DNA from: an uncultured Bacteroidales bacterium
GTDB taxonomy: Bacteria; Bacteroidota; Bacteroidia; Bacteroidales; P3
Assembly: GCA_944320415.1 (NCBI GenBank)
Contig: CALUHJ010000005.1
Location: forward strand, 103,779-167,778
Reading direction: 5' to 3'
DNA length: 64,000 bases
How positions within the stretch are numbered: the first letter of the stretch is position 1; every line of letters begins with the position of its first letter. The notes beneath the pieces are model-generated. The model had not been told where the DNA came from. It did not search any database and saw only the letters and a program-made list of their open reading frames with translations. Made by a program: the position numbers and the translations under genes. Positions 45,577 through 53,774 of the stretch are shown here, piece after piece.

Positions 45577-48567
45577 ATGAGAAAAAGATTATTAAGAACA
45601 ATTATGATTGTCGCCTTTGCATTAATTGCTACCTTTGCGCAGGCTATACCGGCAAAGAGACAGACGGTAACAATCAAACAACCTAATGGAAAGGCCCTTA
45701 CTTTCATCATGTACGGAGATGAGAAGGTTAATTGGGCCAAGACTGTTGACCAATACACTTTGATGAGGAATGCAGAAGGTTTCTTCACTTATGCTGTATT
45801 GAATGAAAGGGGAGATTTGGTGGCTTCTGATGTTCTTGCGGCCAATCCGGAGGAGAGGACGGCTGAAGACAGGGCTTTTTTAAGCTTGTTGCCAACAAAT
45901 CTTTATTATTCATCTTCTCAGGTGAAGGCAATGAAGGACAATTGGGCGGCAGGAGCTCCTGCAACCAATCAAGCCAAGTATCCAACGCAGGGAACAGTTA
46001 AGCTTCTGGTTATTCTTGTTGGATTCAGTGACCTTCCGTTTACTTATACCAATGCCGACTTTGTAGATTTGGTAAGTCAGCAGAACTATAACGGTACCGG
46101 TTCTGTAAAGGATTATTATTTGGATAATTCAAATGGGGAATTTATCATGGATATAGATGTAGTTGGTCCGTACACACTGCCTAATACCATGGCTTATTAT
46201 GGAGCAAATGGCCCTTATGGGGATGCCAATATTCCGTTCTTTGTTTCCCATTCTATAAATGCAGCGGATGCTGACGTGGATTTCTCGGATTATGATAACG
46301 ACAACAACGGATTTGTTGATGCAATTCATATCATATTTGCAGGAACTCCGGAATCATCAACCGGTAATGACAACGAGATATGGCCGCACAGAAGTAATGT
46401 CAACTCCAATATACAGAAGGATGGTGTAAGGTTTGGACCTTATTCATGTTCTGCTGAGAAAAGAAACAGTATTGCCATGGATGGAATTGGAACAATCTGC
46501 CATGAGTTCGGTCATGTTTTGGGATTCCCTGACTTTTATGATACCGATTATAATGGTTCGGGAGGAGATTCTCAGGGATTGGGAGAGTGGGACTTGATGT
46601 CTTCAGGTTCTTATCTGAACAACTCCGCTACTCCTGCCGGATTGTCTGCAATAGAGAGACAGATAGCAAATTGGTTGACTCCTGTGGAATTGACATCGGC
46701 TACGGACAATATTTGTTTGCCAGCCTTGACGGATTCGGCAGTCGCATATAGCACAGACTTGCCTAATACCAACGAATACTTCATGATAGAGCACAGAATG
46801 AAAAAAGGATGGGATACATACATTCCTTCTGAAGGAATGTTGATTTACCACGGAGATAAGGCAAAACTAAACGCTTGGTTCAACAACCATTCCAATGATA
46901 TCAATGTCAACCCTAATGATATGGGATGGTTCATAAAGACGGCTTCGGGTAACAATACGCAATTGTCTTCAAGTACATGTCCGTTTCCAGGTTCTTTGAA
47001 CGTGGTTAACTTTACGGATGAAACCAACCCTCCTTCAACTATGAAGGACGGTACACCTTCGAATCGTCCTATCACAAACATACACTATGAAAATGACAGT
47101 GTGATAAGGTTTAACTTCATGTCAAATGTTCCTGCGGTAGAAACCGATGCCGTAATCAATACTTCAATAACTTCAACTACGGCAACGGTCAAAGGACACA
47201 TCGTCTATGCCGGTGAAGGTAACATTACTTCAAGAGGAGCCGTTTGGAGCGATGACATGACTGCAATTGAAAGTATGGTGGGAGATAACCTCACAGAGGT
47301 TGCAAGCACTGTGACTACGGATACTTTCGATGTGGCGCTTACAGACCTTATACGCGGTGCGACTATCTATTACAGAGCATATGTGGAGAATGCTTCCGGC
47401 AAGGCTTATGGCGCTGTCAAACAGTTCAATACTCCGAGCGGACTCGGTAGCATTGTGTCAAGAAATCCAAGCAATATAGGCAATAATTCCGTCACCATGG
47501 AGGCTACCCTTGTAAGCTTTGGTGAAGGAACATTCGTTGAAAAAGGTTTTGTATTTAATACCGACAGTGAAACAATGCCGGATGTTGACAATGCAACCAA
47601 ACTGGTAAGCACCGATCCTGAAATGGGTACATTTACTTTGTCGGTGGATACACTTAGAGAAGGTGTGACTTATTATTACAGGGCATTTGTCACAACGTCG
47701 TTGGGAACGGCATACGGAGTAAGAAAGACCTTCACAACTACATACCCTGCAATAGAAAACAATGTCATAGGTTCAAATCAGGCATTTTGTCTTGGTGCTA
47801 CGCCGGAGATGCTGACGGGTTCAGAACCGACAGGCGGAAGAGGAAACTTCACTTATCAATGGCAGCAGAAGTCAAGGACAGGTGCATGGACCGACGCAAC
47901 CCAACTTGCAACCGAACAGAACTATCAGCCTGAGGAATTGACAGACAGTACATTCTACCGTCGTATAGTCATATCCAACGGAGTGATAAAGGATACCAGC
48001 AATACGGTTCTTATAGACGTCATGATTTCACGAGGAGGCGTGTTGACAAAGAACGCTGCGGATACTGTTGTCAGGGAACAGGGACAGGATATAGCCTTGT
48101 TCAGGTTGAACTCATACAGAGGCCAGATATTGGATTGGGAAAGACAGATTGATGATTTGGGATGGAATCCGATAGGAAATACACAGTCGTCATATACGGA
48201 TCAGGCCGAGCAGGAAGCCCTTTATACTTACAGAGTGAAGGTTCAGCTTGAGGATTGTCCGGAGGCTTATTCCAACGAGGAGAAAATATATGTTAGAATA
48301 AGTTCTTCCTTGGAGGAAATAGATTGCGGCATAGAGTTCACCCTTTCTCCAAATCCTACCAGCGGCATGCTTACAATCAAGGCACCTGAACAGAAAAACG
48401 CAGAACTGACTATTACAAACATATTGGGTCAGGTCGTTTATCAGGAAAGAAATGCCGACTTGGAAAACAAGACGATAAATCTTCAGACCTTGGAAAACGG
48501 TTCTTACCTGGTCAACATAAGGGCCAACGGAAAACAGACTACAAAACAGATAATTTTCAACAAATAA
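45577..48567 (+). CDS. Secreted M6-family metalloprotease with T9SS sorting domain (copy 2)
   Basis: 996 residues, same order as copy 1: signal peptide (IVAFALIATFAQAIPA), propeptide region (FIMYGDEKVNWAKTVDQYTL, LAANPEERTAEDRAFLSLLP), protease with ICHEFGHVLGFPDFYDTDYN and the M6 met-turn-like EWDLMSSGSY, a Ca-binding-like DYDNDNNGFVDAIHIIFAG, two FN3-like repeats (TSITSTTATVKGHI, IGNNSVTMEATLVS), an Ig-like domain, and a sorting domain (FTLSPNPTSGMLTI to TKQIIFNK). Separated from copy 1 by 79 nt and from ridA by 12 nt. Confidence 0.94.
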   Translation: MRKRLLRTIMIVAFALIATFAQAIPAKRQTVTIKQPNGKALTFIMYGDEKVNWAKTVDQYTLMRNAEGFFTYAVLNERGDLVASDVLAANPEERTAEDRAFLSLLPTNLYYSSSQVKAMKDNWAAGAPATNQAKYPTQGTVKLLVILVGFSDLPFTYTNADFVDLVSQQNYNGTGSVKDYYLDNSNGEFIMDIDVVGPYTLPNTMAYYGANGPYGDANIPFFVSHSINAADADVDFSDYDNDNNGFVDAIHIIFAGTPESSTGNDNEIWPHRSNVNSNIQKDGVRFGPYSCSAEKRNSIAMDGIGTICHEFGHVLGFPDFYDTDYNGSGGDSQGLGEWDLMSSGSYLNNSATPAGLSAIERQIANWLTPVELTSATDNICLPALTDSAVAYSTDLPNTNEYFMIEHRMKKGWDTYIPSEGMLIYHGDKAKLNAWFNNHSNDINVNPNDMGWFIKTASGNNTQLSSSTCPFPGSLNVVNFTDETNPPSTMKDGTPSNRPITNIHYENDSVIRFNFMSNVPAVETDAVINTSITSTTATVKGHIVYAGEGNITSRGAVWSDDMTAIESMVGDNLTEVASTVTTDTFDVALTDLIRGATIYYRAYVENASGKAYGAVKQFNTPSGLGSIVSRNPSNIGNNSVTMEATLVSFGEGTFVEKGFVFNTDSETMPDVDNATKLVSTDPEMGTFTLSVDTLREGVTYYYRAFVTTSLGTAYGVRKTFTTTYPAIENNVIGSNQAFCLGATPEMLTGSEPTGGRGNFTYQWQQKSRTGAWTDATQLATEQNYQPEELTDSTFYRRIVISNGVIKDTSNTVLIDVMISRGGVLTKNAADTVVREQGQDIALFRLNSYRGQILDWERQIDDLGWNPIGNTQSSYTDQAEQEALYTYRVKVQLEDCPEAYSNEEKIYVRISSSLEEIDCGIEFTLSPNPTSGMLTIKAPEQKNAELTITNILGQVVYQERNADLENKTINLQTLENGSYLVNIRANGKQTTKQIIFNK

Positions 48568-48579
48568 AAACCAAATAAA

Positions 48580-48960
48580 ATGAACAAGGTAATAAATACG
48601 GACAAGGCTCCAAAGGCAATAGGCCCATACAGTCAGGCCATATTGGCTTCAAATGGAATGCTTTTCATATCCGGACAGATTCCGGTTGACCCTCAGACAG
48701 GCAAGATTCCCGAAACGATAGAGGAACAGACCGAACAGGTGTTCAAGAACATAGAGGCAATATTGAATGAGGCCGGTTTCAGTTTCAAGGACGTTGTAAA
48801 GACTACGTGTCTGTTGAATTCCATGGACGATTTTGCGGCAATGAACAAGGTATATGCCAAATACTACAACGAGATGTTGCCTGCAAGAGCCGCTTATGCC
48901 GTAGAGAAACTTCCTATGGGTGTTTTGGTAGAGATAGAGACCATCGCCTATAAGGGATAA
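48580..48960 (+). CDS. ridA: RidA family reactive-intermediate deaminase
   Basis: 126 residues, hydrolyses reactive enamine/imine intermediates from PLP-enzyme reactions. Conserved: [30 protein letters not shown], the catalytic arginine in [21 protein letters not shown]. Normal length. It follows the M6 gene by 12 nt, so it may be co-transcribed with it. A strong terminator follows. Confidence 0.96.
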   Translation: MNKVINTDKAPKAIGPYSQAILASNGMLFISGQIPVDPQTGKIPETIEEQTEQVFKNIEAILNEAGFSFKDVVKTTCLLNSMDDFAAMNKVYAKYYNEMLPARAAYAVEKLPMGVLVEIETIAYKG

Positions 48961-48981
48961 GTGATTTTTCAATGATTGACA

Positions 48982-49018
48982 AAGGAGTCGGAATAGCAAT
49001 ATCCGACTCCTTTTTTTT
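48982..49018 (+). terminator. Terminator after ridA
   Basis: An 11-bp stem (48982-48992 with 49002-49012) with 9-nt loop and a run of T's to 49018. Confidence 0.9.
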
Positions 49019-49076
49019 GTAATCAAGATTCGGTTTTATGGAATTTGATTACAAAAAAATGAAACTTGATTCCGTG
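49017..49076. repeat. Modular repeat element F
   Basis: Inverted repeat 49017-49026 with 49045-49054 (TTGTAATCAA/TTGATTACAA), followed by module 2 (ATGAAACTTGATTCCG, 49060-49075). Module 2 is nearly the same as in elements A and G. Intergenic, between ridA and the Mrp gene. Confidence 0.65.
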
Positions 49077-49144
49077 AAATTCTTTCTTTGTTTCAGCAAG
49101 GCGTTTTTTTGAGGTAATAGAGTCGCAAAGTGAATATAAATCTG

Positions 49145-49152
49145 TATATTTG
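49145..49152 (+). promoter_or_regulatory. -7 box for the Mrp/NifU/PduO unit
   Basis: TATATTTG, with predicted start near 49159, 20 nt before the ATG at 49179. No good -33 motif. Confidence 0.6.
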
Positions 49153-49178
49153 CAGCCATTTTGTAAAGACCTGAATAT

Positions 49179-50018
49179 ATGAACGTATTTGAAGAGAAAA
49201 AACGGAAACAGGAGGCAATCAACGAGGCGATGAAGAACATAAAGCACGTCATTGCCGTTGCCAGCGGAAAGGGAGGCGTAGGCAAGTCAACCGTTGCGGC
49301 AAACATTGCTCTTTCATTGGCCAAGAAAGGCTATGCGGTAGCCTTGGCCGATGCCGATATATACGGTCCGTCCGTGCCTACATTGTTCAATATAGACAAT
49401 GAGCAGGTTATGGCTCAGGAAATAGACGGAAAACAATATATGCTGCCTTTCGAGAAGTTCGGAATAAAGCTGATGAGCGTGGGATTCTTCGTCGACAAGA
49501 CTCAACCCATGTTGTGGAGAGGTCCCATGGCGGCCAATACACTTACACAGATGCTTACCGAGACTTATTGGGGAGGTTTGGACTTCATGATTTTGGACAT
49601 GCCTCCGGGAACGGGTGACATACAGTTGAGCCTTGTACAGCAGTTTTCCGTAAGCGGTTCGGTATTCGTATGCACTCCGCAACAGTTGGCGGTGGCTGAC
49701 GTAAGAAGGGCGGTGAACATGTTTACCAACGACCAGATAGCAGTACCGGTATTGGGACTTGTGGAGAATATGGCCTATTTCACCCCAAAGGAACTTCCGA
49801 ACAACAAATACTATATTTTCGGCAAGTCGGGGGCGGAGCAGTTGGCCAAGGAACTGGACATGGAACTTCTGGCGCAGATACCTATTTCAATGGATATTTC
49901 GGAGACGAACGACAGTGGAAATCCAATTTCCATGGATTTTGCCTCTCCTGAGGCGCAGACATTTATGGAACTGGCGGATAAAATAGCGATGAAAACAATA
50001 AAAAACGACAAGATATGA
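49179..50018 (+). CDS. Mrp/NBP35-family iron-sulfur cluster carrier ATPase
   Basis: 279 residues of the ApbC/Mrp family: deviant Walker A ASGKGGVGKSTVAANIA close to the N-terminus, switch segments DADIYGPSVP and ILDMPPGTGD. It lacks the N-terminal MIP18 (DUF59) domain often fused in Mrp and has no CPXC pair, so cluster holding may depend on the 82-residue NifU-like partner, whose start overlaps its stop by 4 nt (ATGA). It probably moves [4Fe-4S] clusters to target proteins; the window encodes many Fe-S proteins. Confidence 0.93.
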   Translation: MNVFEEKKRKQEAINEAMKNIKHVIAVASGKGGVGKSTVAANIALSLAKKGYAVALADADIYGPSVPTLFNIDNEQVMAQEIDGKQYMLPFEKFGIKLMSVGFFVDKTQPMLWRGPMAANTLTQMLTETYWGGLDFMILDMPPGTGDIQLSLVQQFSVSGSVFVCTPQQLAVADVRRAVNMFTNDQIAVPVLGLVENMAYFTPKELPNNKYYIFGKSGAEQLAKELDMELLAQIPISMDISETNDSGNPISMDFASPEAQTFMELADKIAMKTIKNDKI

Positions 50019-50263
50019 CAGAACAGGAAAGAAACGACTTGGAAACGAGAGTAAAGGCGAGCATAGAGAAGATACGTCCTTATTTGCAGGAAGACGGAGG
50101 AGATGTACAATTTGTCAGAATGACGGATGAGAAGGTTGTATATGTGGAGTTGCAGGGTCATTGCGGCAGTTGTCCGTATGCACTTATGACGTTGAAAAAC
50201 GGAGTGGAGTCTGCAATAAAGGAGGATGTGCCTGAAATAGTTTCAGTCGAAAGAGTGGAATAG
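50015..50263 (+). CDS. NifU-like Fe-S scaffold protein (NifU C-terminal domain)
   Basis: 82 residues consisting only of the NifU C-terminal (Nfu) domain: IRPYLQEDGGDVQFVRMTDE and the cluster-binding GHCGSCPYALMTLK with CXXC. It assembles or carries a [4Fe-4S] cluster in the cytoplasm. Translationally coupled to the Mrp ATPase, a frequent functional pairing. 16 nt before the PduO-type gene. Confidence 0.95.
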   Translation: MTEQERNDLETRVKASIEKIRPYLQEDGGDVQFVRMTDEKVVYVELQGHCGSCPYALMTLKNGVESAIKEDVPEIVSVERVE

Positions 50264-50279
50264 AGAAAGGAATCGGAGT

Positions 50280-50819
50280 ATGATATATACAAGGACCGGA
50301 GACAACGGAACCACAAGTCTGGTAGGCGGAACGAGGGTTCCGAAATATGACTTGAGGGTTGAGACATACGGAACGATAGATGAGTTGGTGTCATATCTGG
50401 GCTTGGTTAGGGACTGTCTGAGTTCGGAAACCCTCAACAGCGAATTGGTCAAGATACAGTCAACACTTTTCAACATCGAGAGCATCATTGCCTGCGAGAA
50501 AGAGGAATTCATGGCGAAAATGCCAAAGGTGAAGGAAGAGGATATTGCTTATCTGGAGAAGAAAATAAACGTGATGAACGAGAGTCTGCCGCAAATGAAG
50601 GGTTTTGTTTTGGTTGGAGGCAGCAGGACTTCTTCCCATATTCATGTGGCGAGGACTATATGCAGGCGTTGTGAGCGTTTGTGTGTCCGTTTGTCAGAAG
50701 AAATCGGTGTTGAGGAGACAATATTGAAGTATCTTAACCGTTTATCAGATTACTTGTTTGTATTGGCGCGTTATATTCTGAAGAGAAAGGGACGTGAGGA
50801 GACTTATTGGAAGCCTTGA
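50280..50819 (+). CDS. PduO-type ATP:cob(I)alamin adenosyltransferase
   Basis: 179 residues; makes adenosylcobalamin from cob(I)alamin and ATP. Conserved ATP-binding N-terminus MIYTRTGDNGTTSLVGGTRV, VETYGTIDELVSYLGL, and the C-terminal RRCERLCVRL and LNRLSDYLFVLARY helices. Normal length. Third gene in the Mrp/NifU unit. No cobalamin riboswitch is visible. B12-dependent methylmalonyl-CoA mutase, a common use in propionate-forming Bacteroidetes, is not in the window. Confidence 0.95.
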   Translation: MIYTRTGDNGTTSLVGGTRVPKYDLRVETYGTIDELVSYLGLVRDCLSSETLNSELVKIQSTLFNIESIIACEKEEFMAKMPKVKEEDIAYLEKKINVMNESLPQMKGFVLVGGSRTSSHIHVARTICRRCERLCVRLSEEIGVEETILKYLNRLSDYLFVLARYILKRKGREETYWKP

Positions 50820-50863
50820 GTGGATTTTGTTTGGAGATAATTAAACGATAAAAATATAGAATA

Positions 50864-51085
50864 ATGTATTGGACATTGGAACTGGCATCCAAGTTGGAGG
50901 ATGCGCCTTGGCCGGCCACGAAAGAGGAGCTTATAGACTATGCTTTGCGGAGCGGTGCGCCTGCCGAGGTTGTTGAGAACCTTTCCGAGATAGAGGATGA
51001 GGGTGACATTTATGATTCGATAGAGGATATCTGGACGGATTATCCTACAAAAGAGGATTTTTTCTTTCACGAGGACGAATACTAA
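50864..51085 (+). CDS. DUF2795 domain protein
   Basis: 73 residues, strongly acidic. The core WTLELASKLEDAPWPATKEE, LIDYALRSGAPAEVVENLSE matches the DUF2795 family of small Bacteroidetes/actinobacterial proteins without known function. The tail YPTKEDFFFHEDEY is rich in aromatic and acidic residues. It lies 44 nt after the PduO-type gene and is followed by a strong terminator. Confidence 0.9.
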   Translation: MYWTLELASKLEDAPWPATKEELIDYALRSGAPAEVVENLSEIEDEGDIYDSIEDIWTDYPTKEDFFFHEDEY

Positions 51086-51119
51086 TAACATCCTCAAATT
51101 AGATTAAACGATTTGATAT

Positions 51120-51162
51120 CAGCGGGACGGGCAATGTGGTTTGCTCGTCCCGCTGTGTTTTT
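51120..51162 (+). terminator. Terminator after the DUF2795 gene
   Basis: A 15-bp stem (51120-51134 with 51141-51155, one mismatch) with 6-nt loop, then GTGTTTTT. Confidence 0.9.
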
Positions 51163-51811
51163 AAGATGTAAAGGTTGTGATGGGTAATTGCAATTGTAAT
51201 ATAATTATGTTTACTTGATACTTTCTGCATTTATGTGTATATTTGCATATAAAATGCAGAAACATTTTCTTATAAAAATAGAATCATTGTTGTTTTAGAT
51301 GAACAGTTTGCTGGAGTAAATATGATAATGAATCAATGGCTATGCAGTGTGATTTGAAGGATTTGTATAAAAATGTTAGTTATGAGAGATGATAGTTTAA
51401 GAGTAGGGGTTTTGTCAGAAAATGGTCAAGCGGAGATTGTAGATCAAGATAGACTGTGCTATGAAGTGGTATTGCGTAGTAAAGGTGCTTATGGTATAGA
51501 ATCATAAGAAACATATTTATAACAATATTTCACAATGGTAGTGATTGATAGACTTTTGGCGAACTGGATGAAATATGTCTTGATGAATATGTCTATTAAA
51601 AACATTTGTTAGAGCAAAGGTGTCTTTATTATATATAAGGTCTCAAAGACGGATTGAAGTAGTCGATGTCACAGAGATACAGATACTAATTATTGTAGTA
51701 TGTGTGGCGTTAACAGCAAAATATGGTGTGCCGAGAGTATTATGAGAATATAATCTATTATTTTACAGATATTTTAGAACAATAGAATAACGTTAATTTG
51801 TTAATTGCAGT
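51163..51811 (+). other. AT-rich 649-base region without a convincing gene, upstream of rtcB
   Basis: No frame longer than about 45 codons is open on the plus strand. The best is 51373-51507 (44 codons, MLVMRDDSLRVGVLSENGQA...), preceded in another frame by IIVVLDEQFAGVNMIMNQWL before a stop. These fragments read like remnants of a decayed gene, but no family is recognisable. A consensus promoter at 51215-51245 would give a roughly 560-nt leader to rtcB. It could be a decayed gene, a regulatory leader or a small RNA; sequence alone does not decide. Confidence 0.6.
51215..51245 (+). promoter_or_regulatory. Consensus promoter far upstream of rtcB
   Basis: TTG (51215-51217), 20 nt, TATATTTG (51238-51245). 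A good match, but the next sizeable gene (rtcB) starts 560 nt further on. No better promoter was seen close to rtcB. Confidence 0.65.
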
Positions 51812-53011
51812 ATGATTATTGAAGGAAAATACACTTCAGCCAAAATTTTTACGAATAATATTGAAGACGCAGCTTTGTTGTGGATAAAGACACAATGCGA
51901 TGATCCTGCTTTCGAAGGGATACAAATCGTCCAAATGCCTGATGTCCATGCCGGGAATTCATGTAATATCGGTACGGCATACAGAGTTGGAGCATATTTA
52001 AATCCTGATCATGTCGGCGTTGACATAGGATGTACAATTTCAATGCACAGACTTTCTTCTGTGGTTGCATCAGAAGATTATGCCTTACTTGAACATAAAA
52101 TCCGTGAAACCATACCGACAGGCATGGATATTTGTCGGAAAAACAGCCTGGACGAAAAAGAATTGTACCGCTTTTTGAATACCAGTTATCAGAAAGCACG
52201 CTCGACCTCTCCGTATCTTATCAATGAAGCACCTCGTATAGATGCACGTTTTATATCTGACTTCTGTCGCAGGATAAAACTACAGGAGGCTGTCTTTTAC
52301 AAAAGCCTCGGCACACTTGGAGGAGGTAATCATTTCATTGAATATGGTGAAGATGATAAAACAGGTGAAGGGTGGCTGACTATTCATTGTGGTTCTAGAA
52401 ATTTGGGAATGAAGATTGCCAACCATTGGCACAATATTGCACAGAATCCCAAACGAACAAAATTTATAGGTTATCTGTGTGGAGATACTCTCAATGGATA
52501 TCTCTCCGATATGGTTTTAACACAGGCGTATGCTCTATATAATCATCATATAATCCGTGACCGTATTTTTGCCATATTGCAGAAGTTTGGTAAGGTTAAA
52601 TGCGAAGAATCCATATTTACCATTCACAATTATGTTTCGGTATGTGAAGATTATCCAATGTTGCGTAAAGGGGCGGTTGAAGCTAAAGAAGGTGCGCGCT
52701 TCTGCCTGCCTTTCAATATGCGTGACGGCATTGCCATCTGTATGGGAAAAGGAAATGCCGAATGGAATTATTCCGCTCCGCATGGTGCAGGACGAGCCAT
52801 GTCAAGAAATGCAGCCAGAAAGAATATCGAAATGGAAGATTTTGAGAATTCCATGGAGGGTATCTTTTCTACTTCAGTTTGCCACAATACACTTGATGAA
52901 TCGCCGCAAGCGTACAAACCAAAAGAAGAAATACTAAGACTTATTGAACCGACAGCCGAAGTCGTTGCAATGGTCAAACCCCGTTTAAACATTAAAGATA
53001 TTCCCAAATGA
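51812..53011 (+). CDS. rtcB: RNA-splicing ligase RtcB (RtcB2-type, prfH-associated)
   Basis: 399 residues; joins RNA ends with 2',3'-cyclic phosphate or 3'-phosphate to 5'-OH using GTP and Mn2+. Motifs: [20 protein letters not shown], the metal site [38 protein letters not shown] and the guanylylated histidine in [15 protein letters not shown]. It overlaps prfH by 4 nt. In this pairing RtcB2 is known to religate 16S rRNA cut in the decoding centre by colicin-E3-like toxins, after PrfH action. By eye it uses more CGN arginine and ATT/ATC isoleucine codons than its neighbours, hinting at transfer. Confidence 0.96.
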   Translation: MIIEGKYTSAKIFTNNIEDAALLWIKTQCDDPAFEGIQIVQMPDVHAGNSCNIGTAYRVGAYLNPDHVGVDIGCTISMHRLSSVVASEDYALLEHKIRETIPTGMDICRKNSLDEKELYRFLNTSYQKARSTSPYLINEAPRIDARFISDFCRRIKLQEAVFYKSLGTLGGGNHFIEYGEDDKTGEGWLTIHCGSRNLGMKIANHWHNIAQNPKRTKFIGYLCGDTLNGYLSDMVLTQAYALYNHHIIRDRIFAILQKFGKVKCEESIFTIHNYVSVCEDYPMLRKGAVEAKEGARFCLPFNMRDGIAICMGKGNAEWNYSAPHGAGRAMSRNAARKNIEMEDFENSMEGIFSTSVCHNTLDESPQAYKPKEEILRLIEPTAEVVAMVKPRLNIKDIPK

Positions 53012-53607
53012 AAAAGTATATACAAATTACTGCAGGACGTGGACCTGTAGAATGTGCCAGAGCTGTAGTTCTTGTGGCAAGAGAACTACTGAAGGACTTC
53101 CCGGGAGCAGAATTGATAGAAAACGAAACTCACAATACTGAGCCTGACTGCTATATGTCCATGTTGTTTCTTGCAGAGACCAATCCGAACAAAGAGAAGG
53201 AGTGGCAGGGAACAGTTCTTTGGCAAGCAACGGCTAATCGTTTCCGTCCCGGTCATCCACGCAAAAACTGGTTTGTCGGTATAGAATTTATTGATCCTGT
53301 AGAGTTGACGGAAATATCAGATAAGGATATCGTTTTTGAGACCATGCGTTCCGGTGGACATGGAGGTCAAAATGTCAACAAGGTGGAAACAGCAGTTCGT
53401 GCCACTCATATTCCAACCGGTCTTTCCGTTAAATGTTCTGAAGAACGGTCGCAATCACAAAATAAATTGAAGGCAAAAGAGCGACTGTTATTGAAATTGT
53501 TTTATCAACGTGAAGAAGTGAAAGCGGCAGTTCGATATGAAAACTGGAACAAACATGATTCTTTAGTGAGAGGAAATGCCGTAAAAAAGTTTTCCGGTCC
53601 GCTATGA
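53008..53607 (+). CDS. prfH: Peptide chain release factor homologue PrfH
   Basis: 199 residues. The class I release factor catalytic domain is present: [20 protein letters not shown] holds the GGQ loop, followed by [20 protein letters not shown]. The stop-codon-recognition domain of RF1/RF2 is absent, replaced by a short N-terminal segment ([20 protein letters not shown]). Known role: releases the peptide from ribosomes cleaved at the 16S decoding centre so that RtcB can repair them. Starts inside the end of rtcB (ATGA), so the two are translated together. Confidence 0.95.
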   Translation: MKKYIQITAGRGPVECARAVVLVARELLKDFPGAELIENETHNTEPDCYMSMLFLAETNPNKEKEWQGTVLWQATANRFRPGHPRKNWFVGIEFIDPVELTEISDKDIVFETMRSGGHGGQNVNKVETAVRATHIPTGLSVKCSEERSQSQNKLKAKERLLLKLFYQREEVKAAVRYENWNKHDSLVRGNAVKKFSGPL

Positions 53608-53659
53608 TATTCAGCGTAAACCAGAAAATAACAATTAATTTGTCCATCCTTTTCTTCCA

Positions 53660-53697
53660 TTGCCATAAACCATATTGGACAGTGTGGTTTATGGCAA
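53660..53697. repeat. Perfect 13-bp inverted repeat between prfH and the symporter gene
   Basis: TTGCCATAAACCA (53660-53672) with its complement at 53685-53697, 12-nt spacer. It lies 53 nt after prfH and 78 nt after the end of the convergent symporter gene. No T-run follows on either strand, so it may be a weak terminator or the edge of the inserted rtcB-prfH segment. Confidence 0.6.
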
Positions 53698-53774
53698 ACG
53701 CGATTAAGACATTGATATTGACAATTAATGCAGATAAATTTCTTTCACGAGAATGAGATATAATTGGACATGTC

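Noticed and set aside
51373..51507. 44-codon open frame in the rtcB leader as a gene
   Set aside because: No recognisable family, no promoter or ribosome-binding site close by, and surrounding frames look decayed. Kept only as part of the region description.
51650..51690. Similarity of GAAGTAGTCG and GTCACAG in the rtcB leader to 16S helix 44 sequence
   Set aside because: Only short, out-of-order words match; this is expected by chance and no paired structure was seen.
53660..53697. Inverted repeat as a confirmed terminator
   Set aside because: No T-run follows on either strand, so it is reported only as an inverted repeat.
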